The notes under the pieces: generated by a model
Databases searched by the model: none
What the model was told of the DNA's origin: nothing
Seen by the model: only the letters and a program-made list of their open reading frames with translations
Translations under genes and position numbers: made by a program
Shown: piece by piece, positions 34,700-43,080 of the stretch
How the letters are laid out: each line of letters begins with the position of its first letter
Position numbering within the stretch: the stretch's first letter is position 1
DNA from: an uncultured Oscillospiraceae bacterium
GTDB lineage: Bacteria > Bacillota > Clostridia > Oscillospirales > Oscillospiraceae
DNA: 64,000 nt
Assembly: GCA_910589155.1 (NCBI GenBank)
Contig: CAJURY010000002.1
Location: 186,001 to 250,000 of the forward strand
Direction: 5' to 3'

Positions 34700-36310
34700 T
34701 TATTTGATTTTAATAATATCGTTATGCGCCTTGCCAAAAGCAAGAAGTTGCTCCATATTGTTGTTTTTTGCAGGCCCCGCCTGCCGGTCTACCGCCTTGA
34801 CAGCCACCGTGCTGCCCAAAATTGCCTGCGCCTTTTGCCCAATCATAGCAAGCAGCTCCGGCTTATTTACCATATCCAGAGTAAAGCCGTTGGCGCAAAG
34901 GAGCACCAAGGTACTCCCTTGTATTTCCCCTTGCACCGGGGCGTTGGGACTGGCGGCAAAAAAACCGCTGAGAGGCGGACGCAGCTCCGCCCGTATCCGG
35001 GCGACAAGCTCCGTCCAGAAGCCTACCGGCGTTTGATTTACGCCCTGCGCCGCCGGCGCAGGCTCCTCCACAGGCGCAGGAGGCGCGTCCTCGTCGTCCC
35101 AGGGGGGCGGCGCTTCTTCCTCCAAATCCTGCTTGACTGCCTGCGTTACAAATTGCCCGGAAGCGATCTTTTCTTCCAGCCGGGTCAGCCGGGCGTTCAG
35201 CGACTGGGCGTCCATCTGCATGGACGGTTCGCACAAATTCACAAGGCACAGTTCCGCGTCCACCCGGCGGCTGGCGCTCCGGGTAAAGCCCGCTAACGTC
35301 TGCTGCACAATGCCTGCAATGCGGATCAGCTCCGGCGGACTGAGCTGCTCCAAAAGCCCCATGGCTTCGCTTTCGCTGCAAACGCCGGACAGCATGGCGA
35401 TACCGGCTTTCGGCGCGGTTTTCAAAATTAAAAGGTCGCGGGACAGCGCACAAAGCTCGTCCAGCATGGCGGCAATGTCCTTGCCCTCGGCATACAGCCG
35501 ATTGAAAAGCGCCAAAGCCGCCGCCGTATCGCGCTTGGCAATCGCCTCCATCATGGCGGCGGTCTGCTTCTGCCCGGCGATACCCAGGCATTGGTACACC
35601 CGCTCCGCCGTGACGCTGCGCTCTACCCCGGAAATGCACTGATCCAATAAATTCAATCCGTCCCGGAACGCGCCGTCCGCCAGCCGCGCCAGAATGCGCA
35701 CCGCCTCCGGCTCAATGGTCACGCCCTCCTGACAGGCCACATACTCGATGCGTTCGCCGATTTCCTCCGCCCCCGGCCGCCGGAAGGCGAATCGCTGGCA
35801 GCGGGACAAAATTGTGGCGGGCACCTTATGCAGCTCCGTGGTGGCAAGAATGAACAAAAGATGCTCCGGCGGTTCCTCGATAATCTTCAAAAGCGCGTTG
35901 AACGCCGAAATGGAGAGCATATGCACTTCGTCAATAATATAAACTCTGGTTTTCACCTGAGAGGGGGTATAGACGGCGTCGTCCCGGAGATCCCGGACGT
36001 TATCCACGCCGTTGTTGGACGCCGCGTCGATTTCCAGCACGTCCATACAGCTTCCCTCGTCGATGCTGCGGCAGGCCGCGCACCGGTTGCAGGGATTGCC
36101 GTCCTCCGGCGCCAGGCAGTTCACCGCCTTGGCCAAAATCTTGGCGCAGCTTGTCTTTCCGGTGCCTCTGGAGCCGGTGAACAGATAGGCGTGGCTCAGC
36201 TTGCCGGACAGAAGCTGGGCTTTCAGCGTCCGGGTCACGGCCTGCTGCCCCGCCACATCGTCAAAGGTCTGAGGGCGATATTTTCGATAAAGCGCCTGAT
36301 ACACCTGCAT
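34700..36310 (-). CDS. dnaX: DNA polymerase III tau/gamma subunit
   Basis: Clamp-loader ATPase, 536 residues. Walker A GSRGTGKTS (46-54), a zinc knuckle with C65, C74, C77, C80, Walker B VYIIDEVHML and sensor SRC in ILSRCQRF. The ATG at 36310 is only about 3 bases after GGAGG; the GTG two codons on (36304, MYQALYRKYRP) is spaced 9 bases from it and is an equally good start. The Pro/acidic linker near residues 400-425 precedes the tau C-terminal domain. It sits directly downstream of the SRP RNA. Confidence 0.96.
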   Translation of the reverse strand: MQVYQALYRKYRPQTFDDVAGQQAVTRTLKAQLLSGKLSHAYLFTGSRGTGKTSCAKILAKAVNCLAPEDGNPCNRCAACRSIDEGSCMDVLEIDAASNNGVDNVRDLRDDAVYTPSQVKTRVYIIDEVHMLSISAFNALLKIIEEPPEHLLFILATTELHKVPATILSRCQRFAFRRPGAEEIGERIEYVACQEGVTIEPEAVRILARLADGAFRDGLNLLDQCISGVERSVTAERVYQCLGIAGQKQTAAMMEAIAKRDTAAALALFNRLYAEGKDIAAMLDELCALSRDLLILKTAPKAGIAMLSGVCSESEAMGLLEQLSPPELIRIAGIVQQTLAGFTRSASRRVDAELCLVNLCEPSMQMDAQSLNARLTRLEEKIASGQFVTQAVKQDLEEEAPPPWDDEDAPPAPVEEPAPAAQGVNQTPVGFWTELVARIRAELRPPLSGFFAASPNAPVQGEIQGSTLVLLCANGFTLDMVNKPELLAMIGQKAQAILGSTVAVKAVDRQAGPAKNNNMEQLLAFGKAHNDIIKIK

Positions 36311-36327
36311 ACACCTCCAAAAAAGCA

Positions 36328-36629
36328 AACCGGCTCATAACAAGATCGCACACCCACATTTGAACCACCGCAAAATCCGATACCGGCGCAACCAACTCGG
36401 GAACGGCAACCTCGCGGCACACAAGTTGACCCGCTTAATGCTGCTTGGTTCCCCACCTGACATGGTTCACGGGATCTTGTTGCGCAAGACCGGTCCTTCA
36501 ACGCTGCTTACGCAGGCCAGACGATTCTGCAAATGATCCGGGTGCGGGAATTCACCCCTGCTATAGCGGATTGCAGGTTACAGGGCACCGCTATCTCCCC
36601 GGCTAGTGCGACCTTGTTATAAGCCGGTT
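36328..36629 (-). ncRNA. ffs: Signal recognition particle RNA, large (Alu-containing) form
   Basis: About 300 nt. The domain IV hallmark GTCAGGTGGGGAACCAAGCA is read on the minus strand at about 36441-36463. The 5' part has GCCGGGGAGATAGCGGTGCC and CTGTAACCTGCAATCCGCTA, the Alu-domain text typical of clostridial SRP RNAs. The 5' end AACCGGCTTATAACAAGGTCGCAC pairs with 3' GTGTGCGATCTTGTTATGAGCCGGTT, fixing the ends. The closing stem is followed by GCTTTTTTGG, so it may also terminate. The position before dnaX is conserved in Firmicutes. Confidence 0.93.
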
Positions 36630-36661
36630 GGCAAAACAAGGCTTCTATTTTCTAAAATAAC

Positions 36662-36883
36662 TCAGTTTACCTGTTCTTCAATATAATCGGCCATTTCGCC
36701 CATGGTGGTGATTTCCTGTCTGTCCAGGCTGATCTCCACACCCAGTTCGTTTTCCAGATCCTCAATCATTTCCACCACGTCCAGAGAATCCAGACCCAGG
36801 CTCTTTAAAGTCGTGTCTCTCGTGATTTCTTCTACGTCAATGTCCAAAGTATTGGCAGTATATTCTGCGATTCTTTCAAACAT
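36662..36883 (-). CDS. acpP: Acyl carrier protein
   Basis: 73-residue ACP. Ser36 in LGLDSLDVVEMIEDLE is the phosphopantetheine attachment site. Acidic helices II and III are present, and GVEISLDRQEITTMGEM matches the family C-terminus. It has its own promoter and is not beside other fab genes, so it is either a solo housekeeping copy or a second ACP. A GGAGGGAATTTT site precedes the ATG. Confidence 0.95.
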   Translation of the reverse strand: MFERIAEYTANTLDIDVEEITRDTTLKSLGLDSLDVVEMIEDLENELGVEISLDRQEITTMGEMADYIEEQVN

Positions 36884-36925
36884 AAAATTCCCTCCGTGAC
36901 AGGATAATCTATTTCTTCCTCACGT

Positions 36926-36954
36926 ATTTTATTACATCTTTGTCCATTTGTCAA
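36926..36954 (-). promoter_or_regulatory. Sigma-A promoter for acpP
   Basis: TTGACA (36954-36949), 17 bases, TAAAAT (36931-36926) on the minus strand. The -35 overlaps the stop codon of the upstream sigma-like gene. Confidence 0.75.
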
Positions 36955-37988
36955 TCATTGCTTTTGGCTCTGAGGGCAGAAAGTGCTTCCAGCTCCCGCT
37001 TTTGCACCTGGGCAAGGGGCAATTGCAGCAATTTGGCCGCTTCCTCCTGACTCACAGGGGGCTTACCCTCCAGTCCGAAGCGCAGGGAAAGAAGCTGTTG
37101 GTCGGTCTCTTGCAGACCGGACAAAAGCTGCTCAATGCGCATACGCTGCTGGAAATAGGCGGTATCCTCCACTGGCGCGTCGTCTTCCGCATTTTCCGGT
37201 TTTGGCGCTTTTTTCGACGCTTCCTGCAAAAGCTTTTTCAGTTCCCACACCTTCTGCACGGAAACGCCCAGCTCCGCCGCCAGTTCCTCCTCGCCAGGAT
37301 TGCGTCCCAGCCTATACAAAAGCGTTCTGTCCGCTTCCTGATAGCGGCGCAGGGCTTCGCCCAGCCCTTCCCCCGCGTTGGAAACCCGATACTCCATGGC
37401 GACAGCCCGCGCCATGGCCTGCCGGATCCGCCAAGAAGCGTCCTTTTCAAAATTTTGTCCTTGGGCAAGCCCCACAATGGCCTGCCACAAGCCAAGACTG
37501 CCCTCTTGCAGCAAGTCCGCCAGCAAAACGCCTCGCCCGGCGTATGCTTTCGCTATGGCCAATACCCGGTGCAAGCCAGCCGCCGTAAGCTTTTCCGCCG
37601 CTTCCACATTTCCATCCGCCGCAAGCCTGGCAAGTTCCGTTTCCTCGTCGGGAGGGAGCGGCTGCTGATTGTCCATTTCCTGCAAAAACAGCCGCAAAGG
37701 GTCGTTTTCCGGCAAGGCGGCAGGCGATTTTACACCGTTTAAAAGTTCCTGCTCCAGCGCGAACCGCTCTGCCAGCTTGTCGGAAACCGGCAGCGCAGGA
37801 AGCTGGGAAACATCCAGCAAAACGCCTCTTTCCTCCAATTCCAGCGCGGCCTCCTCGGCCTGTTCATCCGTGGCCTGCGCCAATGCCGCCAGAAAATGCG
37901 CCGCCGGCAAAGTATCCCCCTGCCGCAAGGCGGAAAACGTCCGTTCCCAAAAACGCGGCTCTAATTCAAATTCCAGTTCCATCTTCAA
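36951..37988 (-). CDS. Sigma-70-like protein with degenerate DNA-recognition regions
   Basis: 345 residues. Residues 14-65 look like region 1.1 (a helical domain ending ALELEERGVLLDV). Region 1.2/2.1-2.2 is clear: NDPLRLFLQEMDNQQPLPPDEETELARL and YAGRGVLLADLLQEGSLGLWQA (149-170), the core-polymerase contact. Region 2.4 lacks the FSTYATxWI text and reads NFEKDASWRIRQAMARAVAMEY. Region 4 keeps the LLSLRFGLEG spine, but its recognition helix is LPLAQVQKRELEALSAL instead of SRERVRQIExxAL. It overlaps the preceding sigma gene by 4 bases. Probably binds RNA polymerase; promoter recognition looks impaired. The role is inference. Confidence 0.75.
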   Translation of the reverse strand: MKMELEFELEPRFWERTFSALRQGDTLPAAHFLAALAQATDEQAEEAALELEERGVLLDVSQLPALPVSDKLAERFALEQELLNGVKSPAALPENDPLRLFLQEMDNQQPLPPDEETELARLAADGNVEAAEKLTAAGLHRVLAIAKAYAGRGVLLADLLQEGSLGLWQAIVGLAQGQNFEKDASWRIRQAMARAVAMEYRVSNAGEGLGEALRRYQEADRTLLYRLGRNPGEEELAAELGVSVQKVWELKKLLQEASKKAPKPENAEDDAPVEDTAYFQQRMRIEQLLSGLQETDQQLLSLRFGLEGKPPVSQEEAAKLLQLPLAQVQKRELEALSALRAKSND

Positions 37989-38857
37989 TCCAGATAATCT
38001 CCTAATCCCTGAGCGTCGCCCAGTTTTTGCAGCTTGTCCAAAGCCTGTCGCTCAATTTGCCGCGCCCGTTCCTTGGATATACCCATTTGCGCGCCGATTT
38101 TTTCCAAAGACTGGCACACGCCGTCCTCCAATCCAAAATGCAGCCGCAGCACCTCCTGCTGTCTGGGCGGTAGCTGCTTCAAAAGGTCGGACATGGTCGC
38201 TTCCATTTGCCGCCTGGCCAGCGCTTCCAGCGGCTCCGGCATTTGCTCCACCTCCAGAAATTCCTCCGGCTTGCTGTTTTCCCGTTCTCCCGTTGGCTCG
38301 TCCAGGGAAAGCATCCGGGGGTTGAGCTGCAAAAGCTGCCGCACCTTCTCCTCCGTGAGGCCAGTTTCCGCCGCAAGCAGGGAAAATGGCGGCGGCGCGC
38401 CGTTTTTCTGCTGGTAGTCGCTTTGCATGGCATGAAGCTTTTTGATCTGCTCCGCCGTATGCACCGGCACGCGAATCACCCCGCCGTGGTTGAACACGCA
38501 CCGCCGGGCGCTTTGCTGAATCCACTTGGTTGCATAGGTGGAAAAGCGATACTCCAAGGTATAATCAAATTTTTTCGCCGCCACCAAAAGGCCGATGTTG
38601 CCCTCCTGAATCAGATCCATCAGCGGCACGCCCTGCCCTGCGTATTTTTTTACCACAGACACCACCAAACGAAGATTGCTGTTTACCATCTCATGAATCG
38701 CGTCCTCGTCCCCTTGTGCGCAGCGCATGGCAAGCAAGCGCTCCTGCTGGGCGTCCAACTGTGGATACTGGCGAATTTCCTGCAAATACTGCTTTAAATC
38801 GTCGTCTGCGCCGCGGAAGGTTTCTTCCAGTTCGTATGCTTCTTTGCAGGTCGTCAT
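37985..38857 (-). CDS. Sigma-70 family RNA polymerase sigma factor, RpoD-like
   Basis: 290 residues: region 1.2 (DDDLKQYLQEIRQYPQLDAQ, 18-37), region 2 with NSNLRLVVSVVKKYAGQG and LIQEGNIGLLVAAKKFD (59-98), FSTYATKWIQQSARRCVFNH (105-124) as region 2.3-2.4, region 3, and region 4 with LPPRQQEVLRLHFGLEDG and SKERARQIERQALDKL (261-276). Region 1.1 is absent. Region 2.4 departs from primary sigma factors (WIQQSARRCVFNHGG for WWIRQAITRAIADQA). The start overlaps the dnaG stop by 4 bases, the usual place of rpoD, but whether this is the primary sigma factor is uncertain. Confidence 0.85.
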   Translation of the reverse strand: MTTCKEAYELEETFRGADDDLKQYLQEIRQYPQLDAQQERLLAMRCAQGDEDAIHEMVNSNLRLVVSVVKKYAGQGVPLMDLIQEGNIGLLVAAKKFDYTLEYRFSTYATKWIQQSARRCVFNHGGVIRVPVHTAEQIKKLHAMQSDYQQKNGAPPPFSLLAAETGLTEEKVRQLLQLNPRMLSLDEPTGERENSKPEEFLEVEQMPEPLEALARRQMEATMSDLLKQLPPRQQEVLRLHFGLEDGVCQSLEKIGAQMGISKERARQIERQALDKLQKLGDAQGLGDYLD

Positions 38858-40596
38858 GGCTGATACCCTTTTCTTTCTCTCATTTTTTCCCGCAGCGCCA
38901 TCAAAGCGTCTGAGGAATCAGCGTGGCTTTTGGCATACTCCTGCCGGATGGTGGCGATACAGTCCTGCATCGCCTGCTCGCTGACGGGAAACTGCTGCTT
39001 CTGCGCCACAGCCGCCAAATGGCTGGCTTCCTCCGGGGTCACGTCCTCCAACGCCCCCAATGTCACGCTCAGCCCCTGCTGATACCGCAAAAGAAGCTGC
39101 CTGAACACCTTCCCCAGCAATTCGCTGGAAAAATACGCCGCAGGCAGGTTTCCCGCCAGATCCAAAAGGGCAGGCTCCCGCAAGGCCATAGAGATAACGC
39201 CCTCCTCCGCCATGGCGGAGCGGATATTGGTATAGCGCATAGAGCGGGGCTTTGGCTGCTGGGCTGCCGCCGGCGCAAGGTCGATTTTCTCCTGCTTTTT
39301 CTTTTCCCGGTTTACCCGGCGTTTATACGCCTTTTGCACTTCAAGCTTCATGGCCTCGTAGGTAATCCCCGCCGCTTCCGCCGCGCGAACGCCGTACACT
39401 TCCCGCTGCACCGCGTTGGAAAGGGTTGCCAAAAACTCCGCCGCTTCCTGCAAAAAGCGCACCCGCTGCTCGTCGCTTTTTAAATCGTATTTCCGTTCGA
39501 TGGCCCGCAACTGGTATTCTACCCGGTTTTCCGACTCCTCCAGCAATAATTTGAAACGGTCCGCGCCGTATTTGTTCAAAAATTCGTCCGGATCCTTCGC
39601 CCCCCGCATCCGAAGCACCTTTACCTGCACGCCGGTTTTTTCCAGCATGGGAATGGCGCGCTGGGTTGCGTTCTGCCCCGCCGCGTCGCCGTCGTAAATC
39701 AGCACCACCTGGTCGGTGTACCTAGACAGCAAGGCCGCGTGTTCTTCCGTCAGGGACGTTCCCAGAGAAGCCACTGCGCAGTCAAAACCAAACTGGTGCA
39801 AGGCGATTGCGTCCATATACCCTTCCACCAAAATGATGCGCCCCTGCTTGCTTTTTTTCGCCAGATTCAGGGCAAACAGATTCTTCCGCTTGTTAAAAAT
39901 CAAAGTTTCCGGGGAATTTAAGTATTTCGGCGTGGAATCGTCCATGACCCGCCCGCCGAAGCCAATGACATTCCCACGCACGTCGATAATGGGAAACATC
40001 AGCCGGTTGCGGAACCGGTCGTACACCGCGCCCTTGGCGCTTTTTACAGCAAGCCCCGCTTCCAGCAATTCTTCCTCTGTGTAGCCCTTACGCTTCATCG
40101 CGTCCAACAGACCAGACCAAGCGTTGGGGGCGAACCCAATCCCAAATTTAGTCAGGGTGTTTTTGGAAAGCCGGCGTTTTTGCGCATAAGCAAGTCCCGC
40201 TGCCCCGGCCGGGGCGTAAAGCTGGCCGCAAAAAAAGCGGGCCGCTTCCTTGCTCAAACTCCAGAGCCTCTCCTGCTTGCGGTAGCGGCTCTGGTATTGC
40301 TCGTCCTCCGGCGCCTCCAGCCCCGCGCGTTTGGCAAGATAGCGTACCGAATCAGGATAGGAGAGATTCTCAATTTCCATGATGAAATTGATCACGCCGC
40401 CGCCCTTGTGACAGCCAAAACAGTAAAAAATGCCCTTTTCCGGCGCGACGGAAAAAGAAGCGGTTTTCTCCCCATGGAAGGGGCAAAGGCCAAACAGATT
40501 GCCGCCTTGCCGCTTCAAAGCGACATACTGCCCCACTACGTCCTCAATGGGATTCCGCGCGATTACATCATCAATAAAAGACGGCAAAAACGCCAT
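38854..40596 (-). CDS. dnaG: DNA primase
   Basis: 580-residue primase. The N-terminal CHC2 zinc ribbon spans CPFHGEKTASFSVAPEKG to FYCFGCHKGG (about 38-63). The Toprim core has ILVEGYMDAIALHQ and LIYDGDAAGQNATQRA. The C-terminal region that contacts DnaB helicase is present. It heads a tightly overlapping dnaG-sigma-sigma operon (4-base overlaps), an elaboration of the dnaG-rpoD macromolecular synthesis operon. Confidence 0.97.
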   Translation of the reverse strand: MAFLPSFIDDVIARNPIEDVVGQYVALKRQGGNLFGLCPFHGEKTASFSVAPEKGIFYCFGCHKGGGVINFIMEIENLSYPDSVRYLAKRAGLEAPEDEQYQSRYRKQERLWSLSKEAARFFCGQLYAPAGAAGLAYAQKRRLSKNTLTKFGIGFAPNAWSGLLDAMKRKGYTEEELLEAGLAVKSAKGAVYDRFRNRLMFPIIDVRGNVIGFGGRVMDDSTPKYLNSPETLIFNKRKNLFALNLAKKSKQGRIILVEGYMDAIALHQFGFDCAVASLGTSLTEEHAALLSRYTDQVVLIYDGDAAGQNATQRAIPMLEKTGVQVKVLRMRGAKDPDEFLNKYGADRFKLLLEESENRVEYQLRAIERKYDLKSDEQRVRFLQEAAEFLATLSNAVQREVYGVRAAEAAGITYEAMKLEVQKAYKRRVNREKKKQEKIDLAPAAAQQPKPRSMRYTNIRSAMAEEGVISMALREPALLDLAGNLPAAYFSSELLGKVFRQLLLRYQQGLSVTLGALEDVTPEEASHLAAVAQKQQFPVSEQAMQDCIATIRQEYAKSHADSSDALMALREKMRERKGYQP

Positions 40597-40847
40597 AAGC
40601 CTTCCCTCCCTTTTCCTATATTATAACAAGGCCGTCAAGCCCCGTCGCACTTTTTCTAAACTTTTGCTCTTGTAAATTTTTCCATGCGAGGTGAGATAAA
40701 ACAGCCGCTTGCAGGAGCTAACAGCAATCCAGCATGAAGAACAAACGTTGCAGATATTCGCTCCCAGTGAAAACAACGCGCTTCTTGGAGCGGCGGAGGT
40801 AATCGCTAATGGCGCCGCCGTTCCTTTCCCGGACAAAAAACCATAGG

Positions 40848-40879
40848 GCAAAAGCGCGGGAAGGCTCCCGCGCTTTTGC
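40848..40879 (-). terminator. Terminator after dgt
   Basis: GCAAAAGCGCGGGA and TCCCGCGCTTTTGC form a 14-bp stem with a 4-base loop, 3 bases past the dgt stop. On the minus strand a GGTTTTTTG tract follows after 7 bases. The rest of the 285-base dnaG-dgt gap contains GC-rich inverted repeats and no credible gene. Confidence 0.7.
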
Positions 40880-40881
40880 TG

Positions 40882-41895
40882 TCAACCTCGTACCTGCCAG
40901 CCGTAGGGGATGAAAATTTCCGTGTACTTATCCACCGCGTATTTGTCCGTCATGCCCGCGATATAGTCGCACACCGTCCGCTCCATGCCGTCGAAAGAAA
41001 GCTGAGGCAGAAAATCTGCCGGAAGGGCTTCCGGACGCTTGATATAGTACAAATAAAGCTGCTGCAAAATGTCTCTGGCTTTGGCTTCCTCCCCCTTGGC
41101 CACAGGGTTGCGGTACACCCGCTGAAACATGAAGCTTCTAAGCCGCTGCATGGCGTTTTCCACTTCCTTTGTCATTTGCAGTTCGCCGGTTTCCATTGTA
41201 GTCTGAATCAGATTGGTCACAAGAGTATTGATGCGTTCTTTGTGATTTTCCCCCAGAATGCGGGAAATATCGCCGGGTATATCGGCGTTGGTCAAAATCC
41301 CCGCCCGCATGGCGTCGTCAATATCGTGATTGATGTAAGCAATCTGGTCGGACTTTCGCACCACGCGCCCTTCCCAGGTCTCCGGGATGTATGCGCCGGT
41401 GTGCCCCAGAATCCCAAGGCGCACCTCTTGGCTGAGATTCAGCCCCTGCCCATCCTTTTCCAACACGTCCACCACCCGGAGGCTTTGCTCGTTGTGCCGG
41501 AAGGGCTTGCCCAGGGCTTCGCTGAGGGCGACTTCTCCGGCATGACCGAAGGGCGTATGCCCCAGATCATGCCCAAGGGCAATGGCCTCCGTCAAATCCT
41601 CGTTCAGCCGCAAGGCTCTGGCGATGGTTCTCGCCACCCGCGCCACCTCCAGGGTATGCGTCATGCGGGTGCGGTAATGATCCCCTTCCGGGCGCAAAAA
41701 TACCTGGGTTTTGTGCATCAGCCGGCGAAAAGCCTTGCTGTGCACAATGCGATCCGTATCCCGCTGGTAACAGGTGCGCACCTCGTCCTCCCTGCGCTCC
41801 TCCGGGATGGGACGACCGGCGGAACAGTCGGAAAAAGCCGCGTGCCCGCTGAGGTATCTATGCTCGTTTTGCTCCAATTGATCCCGAACCGACAT
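40882..41895 (-). CDS. dgt: dGTPase-like HD-domain triphosphohydrolase
   Basis: 337-residue deoxyguanosinetriphosphate triphosphohydrolase-like protein. The HD-domain metal ligands are visible in RTRMTHTLEVARVARTIA, the GHDLGHTPFGHAGE motif and a later NHDIDDAMRAG segment. N-terminal RTCYQRDTDRIVHSKAFRRL is the family signature. It hydrolyses dNTPs to nucleosides and triphosphate; preferred substrate unknown. It probably belongs to the hflX-yigZ-GNAT-dgt transcription unit. Confidence 0.92.
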   Translation of the reverse strand: MSVRDQLEQNEHRYLSGHAAFSDCSAGRPIPEERREDEVRTCYQRDTDRIVHSKAFRRLMHKTQVFLRPEGDHYRTRMTHTLEVARVARTIARALRLNEDLTEAIALGHDLGHTPFGHAGEVALSEALGKPFRHNEQSLRVVDVLEKDGQGLNLSQEVRLGILGHTGAYIPETWEGRVVRKSDQIAYINHDIDDAMRAGILTNADIPGDISRILGENHKERINTLVTNLIQTTMETGELQMTKEVENAMQRLRSFMFQRVYRNPVAKGEEAKARDILQQLYLYYIKRPEALPADFLPQLSFDGMERTVCDYIAGMTDKYAVDKYTEIFIPYGWQVRG

Positions 41896-41918
41896 AAAAA
41901 GCCCTCCTAAAAACGATA

Positions 41919-42443
41919 TTACGCTTCTAAATAAAATACCACGTCGGCCTTGCCCGCCTGCCTGGTGCCGTCGTACAAGCGGTTGTCAAAGCCGCCAATC
42001 GCAAAGCCCATTTTCAGATAAAACAGGCAGGCGTTTAAATTATTATCCTGCGCTTGGGTATAAATCCCCTGATAGCCCATTTCCCGCGCCAGCTTCTTTC
42101 CCGCCTCGATCAAGGCGCGGCCAACGCCCTTGCCCCGGTAAGTGGACGCCACTTTCAAATCGTATAAGTACATATAGCGGAAAAAGGGTCTCTGGTAAAT
42201 TGCGAGACCCACGCAAGCTTCCCCGTCATACGCCCCCAGCATCACGCTGCCTTTCTCCAGCTCGTCAAAGTCGTAATCTTCATCTGGAAACACCATTTCC
42301 CCCGGCTGGGCAAAAAGCTCCGTCCGGTAGCTCCACACGCCGTCTCGCAGTGCGGGTATAAAACGACCCGGCATGGAAAAAGGCTCGTTTTTCAACCGCA
42401 GATCGCTTTCCATACTTTTATCCAGCTTGCGAATTTCTATCAT
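41919..42443 (-). CDS. GNAT acetyltransferase, streptothricin-acetyltransferase-like
   Basis: 174 residues. The layout and the C-terminal text AQDNNLNACLFYLKMGFAIG and the FDNRLYDGT segment closely follow the Sat family (ETQDNNLIACKFYHNCGFKIG in Sat4). The acetyl-CoA loop is TYRGKGVGRALIEAGK. Sat-type enzymes acetylate streptothricin; chromosomal relatives in gut Firmicutes are common and mostly uncharacterised, so resistance should not be assumed. It overlaps yigZ by 4 bases. Confidence 0.8.
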   Translation of the reverse strand: MIEIRKLDKSMESDLRLKNEPFSMPGRFIPALRDGVWSYRTELFAQPGEMVFPDEDYDFDELEKGSVMLGAYDGEACVGLAIYQRPFFRYMYLYDLKVASTYRGKGVGRALIEAGKKLAREMGYQGIYTQAQDNNLNACLFYLKMGFAIGGFDNRLYDGTRQAGKADVVFYLEA

Positions 42444-43078
42444 GCCTTCCCCTCCGTGATAGGAAACGCCTTGTAGACCTGCCCCGTTACCATGCCCTCC
42501 ACCGTGGCGGCGGTGAGGTCGGTGAGGCGGTCTAAAAAGGGCTGCGCCTGCTGCTCCGGCAGCAAAATTTCCAGCTCCACATCCGCGCCGAACTGCGCAT
42601 CCTGCAACAGCCCACCGAAAGCGTCCACCTCCAGCTTCACCCGCTCATACCAGCTATAAGGGCACGGCACATATAAATTTGACCACACCCGCTTCATGGA
42701 CTTCCCCGCCGCGTCCACCGCCAGCTTCGCGCCTTTGGTGTACGCCCGCACCAGTCCCCCGGCGCCCAGCAAAACGCCGCCGAAGTACCTCGTCACCACG
42801 CAGCAAACATTAAAAAGATTTTCCTTTTGCAGCACCAGAAGAGTGGGCATTCCCGCCGTCCCTCCCGGTTCGCCGTCATCGGAAAAGCGCACCGCGCCGT
42901 CTTTGATGATATAAGCCCAGACGTTATGGGTGGCGTCATAGTGCTGCTTTCGCATTTCCTCAATATGCTTCTGGGCTTCCTCCTCGGTTTCCACCGGCCA
43001 GATTCTGCCGATAAACCGGGACTTTTTCTCCGTAAATTCATCCTGCCCAAAGGCGGTGGGCACCAGATATTCGTCCAT
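42440..43078 (-). CDS. YigZ/IMPACT family protein
   Basis: 212 residues, UPF0029. The conserved N-terminal core is EKKSRFIGRIWPV, HNVWAYII, RFSDDGEPGGTAGMP and VVTRYFGGVLLGAGGLVRAY; a ferredoxin-like C-terminal DUF1949 domain follows. Yeast Yih1/IMPACT relatives regulate Gcn2, but the bacterial role is unknown. It is 2 bases downstream of hflX and overlaps the next GNAT gene. Confidence 0.92.
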   Translation of the reverse strand: MDEYLVPTAFGQDEFTEKKSRFIGRIWPVETEEEAQKHIEEMRKQHYDATHNVWAYIIKDGAVRFSDDGEPGGTAGMPTLLVLQKENLFNVCCVVTRYFGGVLLGAGGLVRAYTKGAKLAVDAAGKSMKRVWSNLYVPCPYSWYERVKLEVDAFGGLLQDAQFGADVELEILLPEQQAQPFLDRLTDLTAATVEGMVTGQVYKAFPITEGKA

Positions 43079-43080
43079 GG

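Noticed and set aside
40621..40851. 76-codon minus-strand frame between dnaG and dgt with a CxxCxxC-like stretch (CNVCSSC).
   Set aside because: Low-complexity composition, no ribosome-binding site, overlaps the dgt terminator, and looks like translated intergenic repeat.
41919..42443. Streptothricin acetyltransferase considered as an acquired resistance gene.
   Set aside because: It overlaps yigZ in a housekeeping operon, has neighbour-like base composition and lacks any mobile context; only family-level similarity is claimed.
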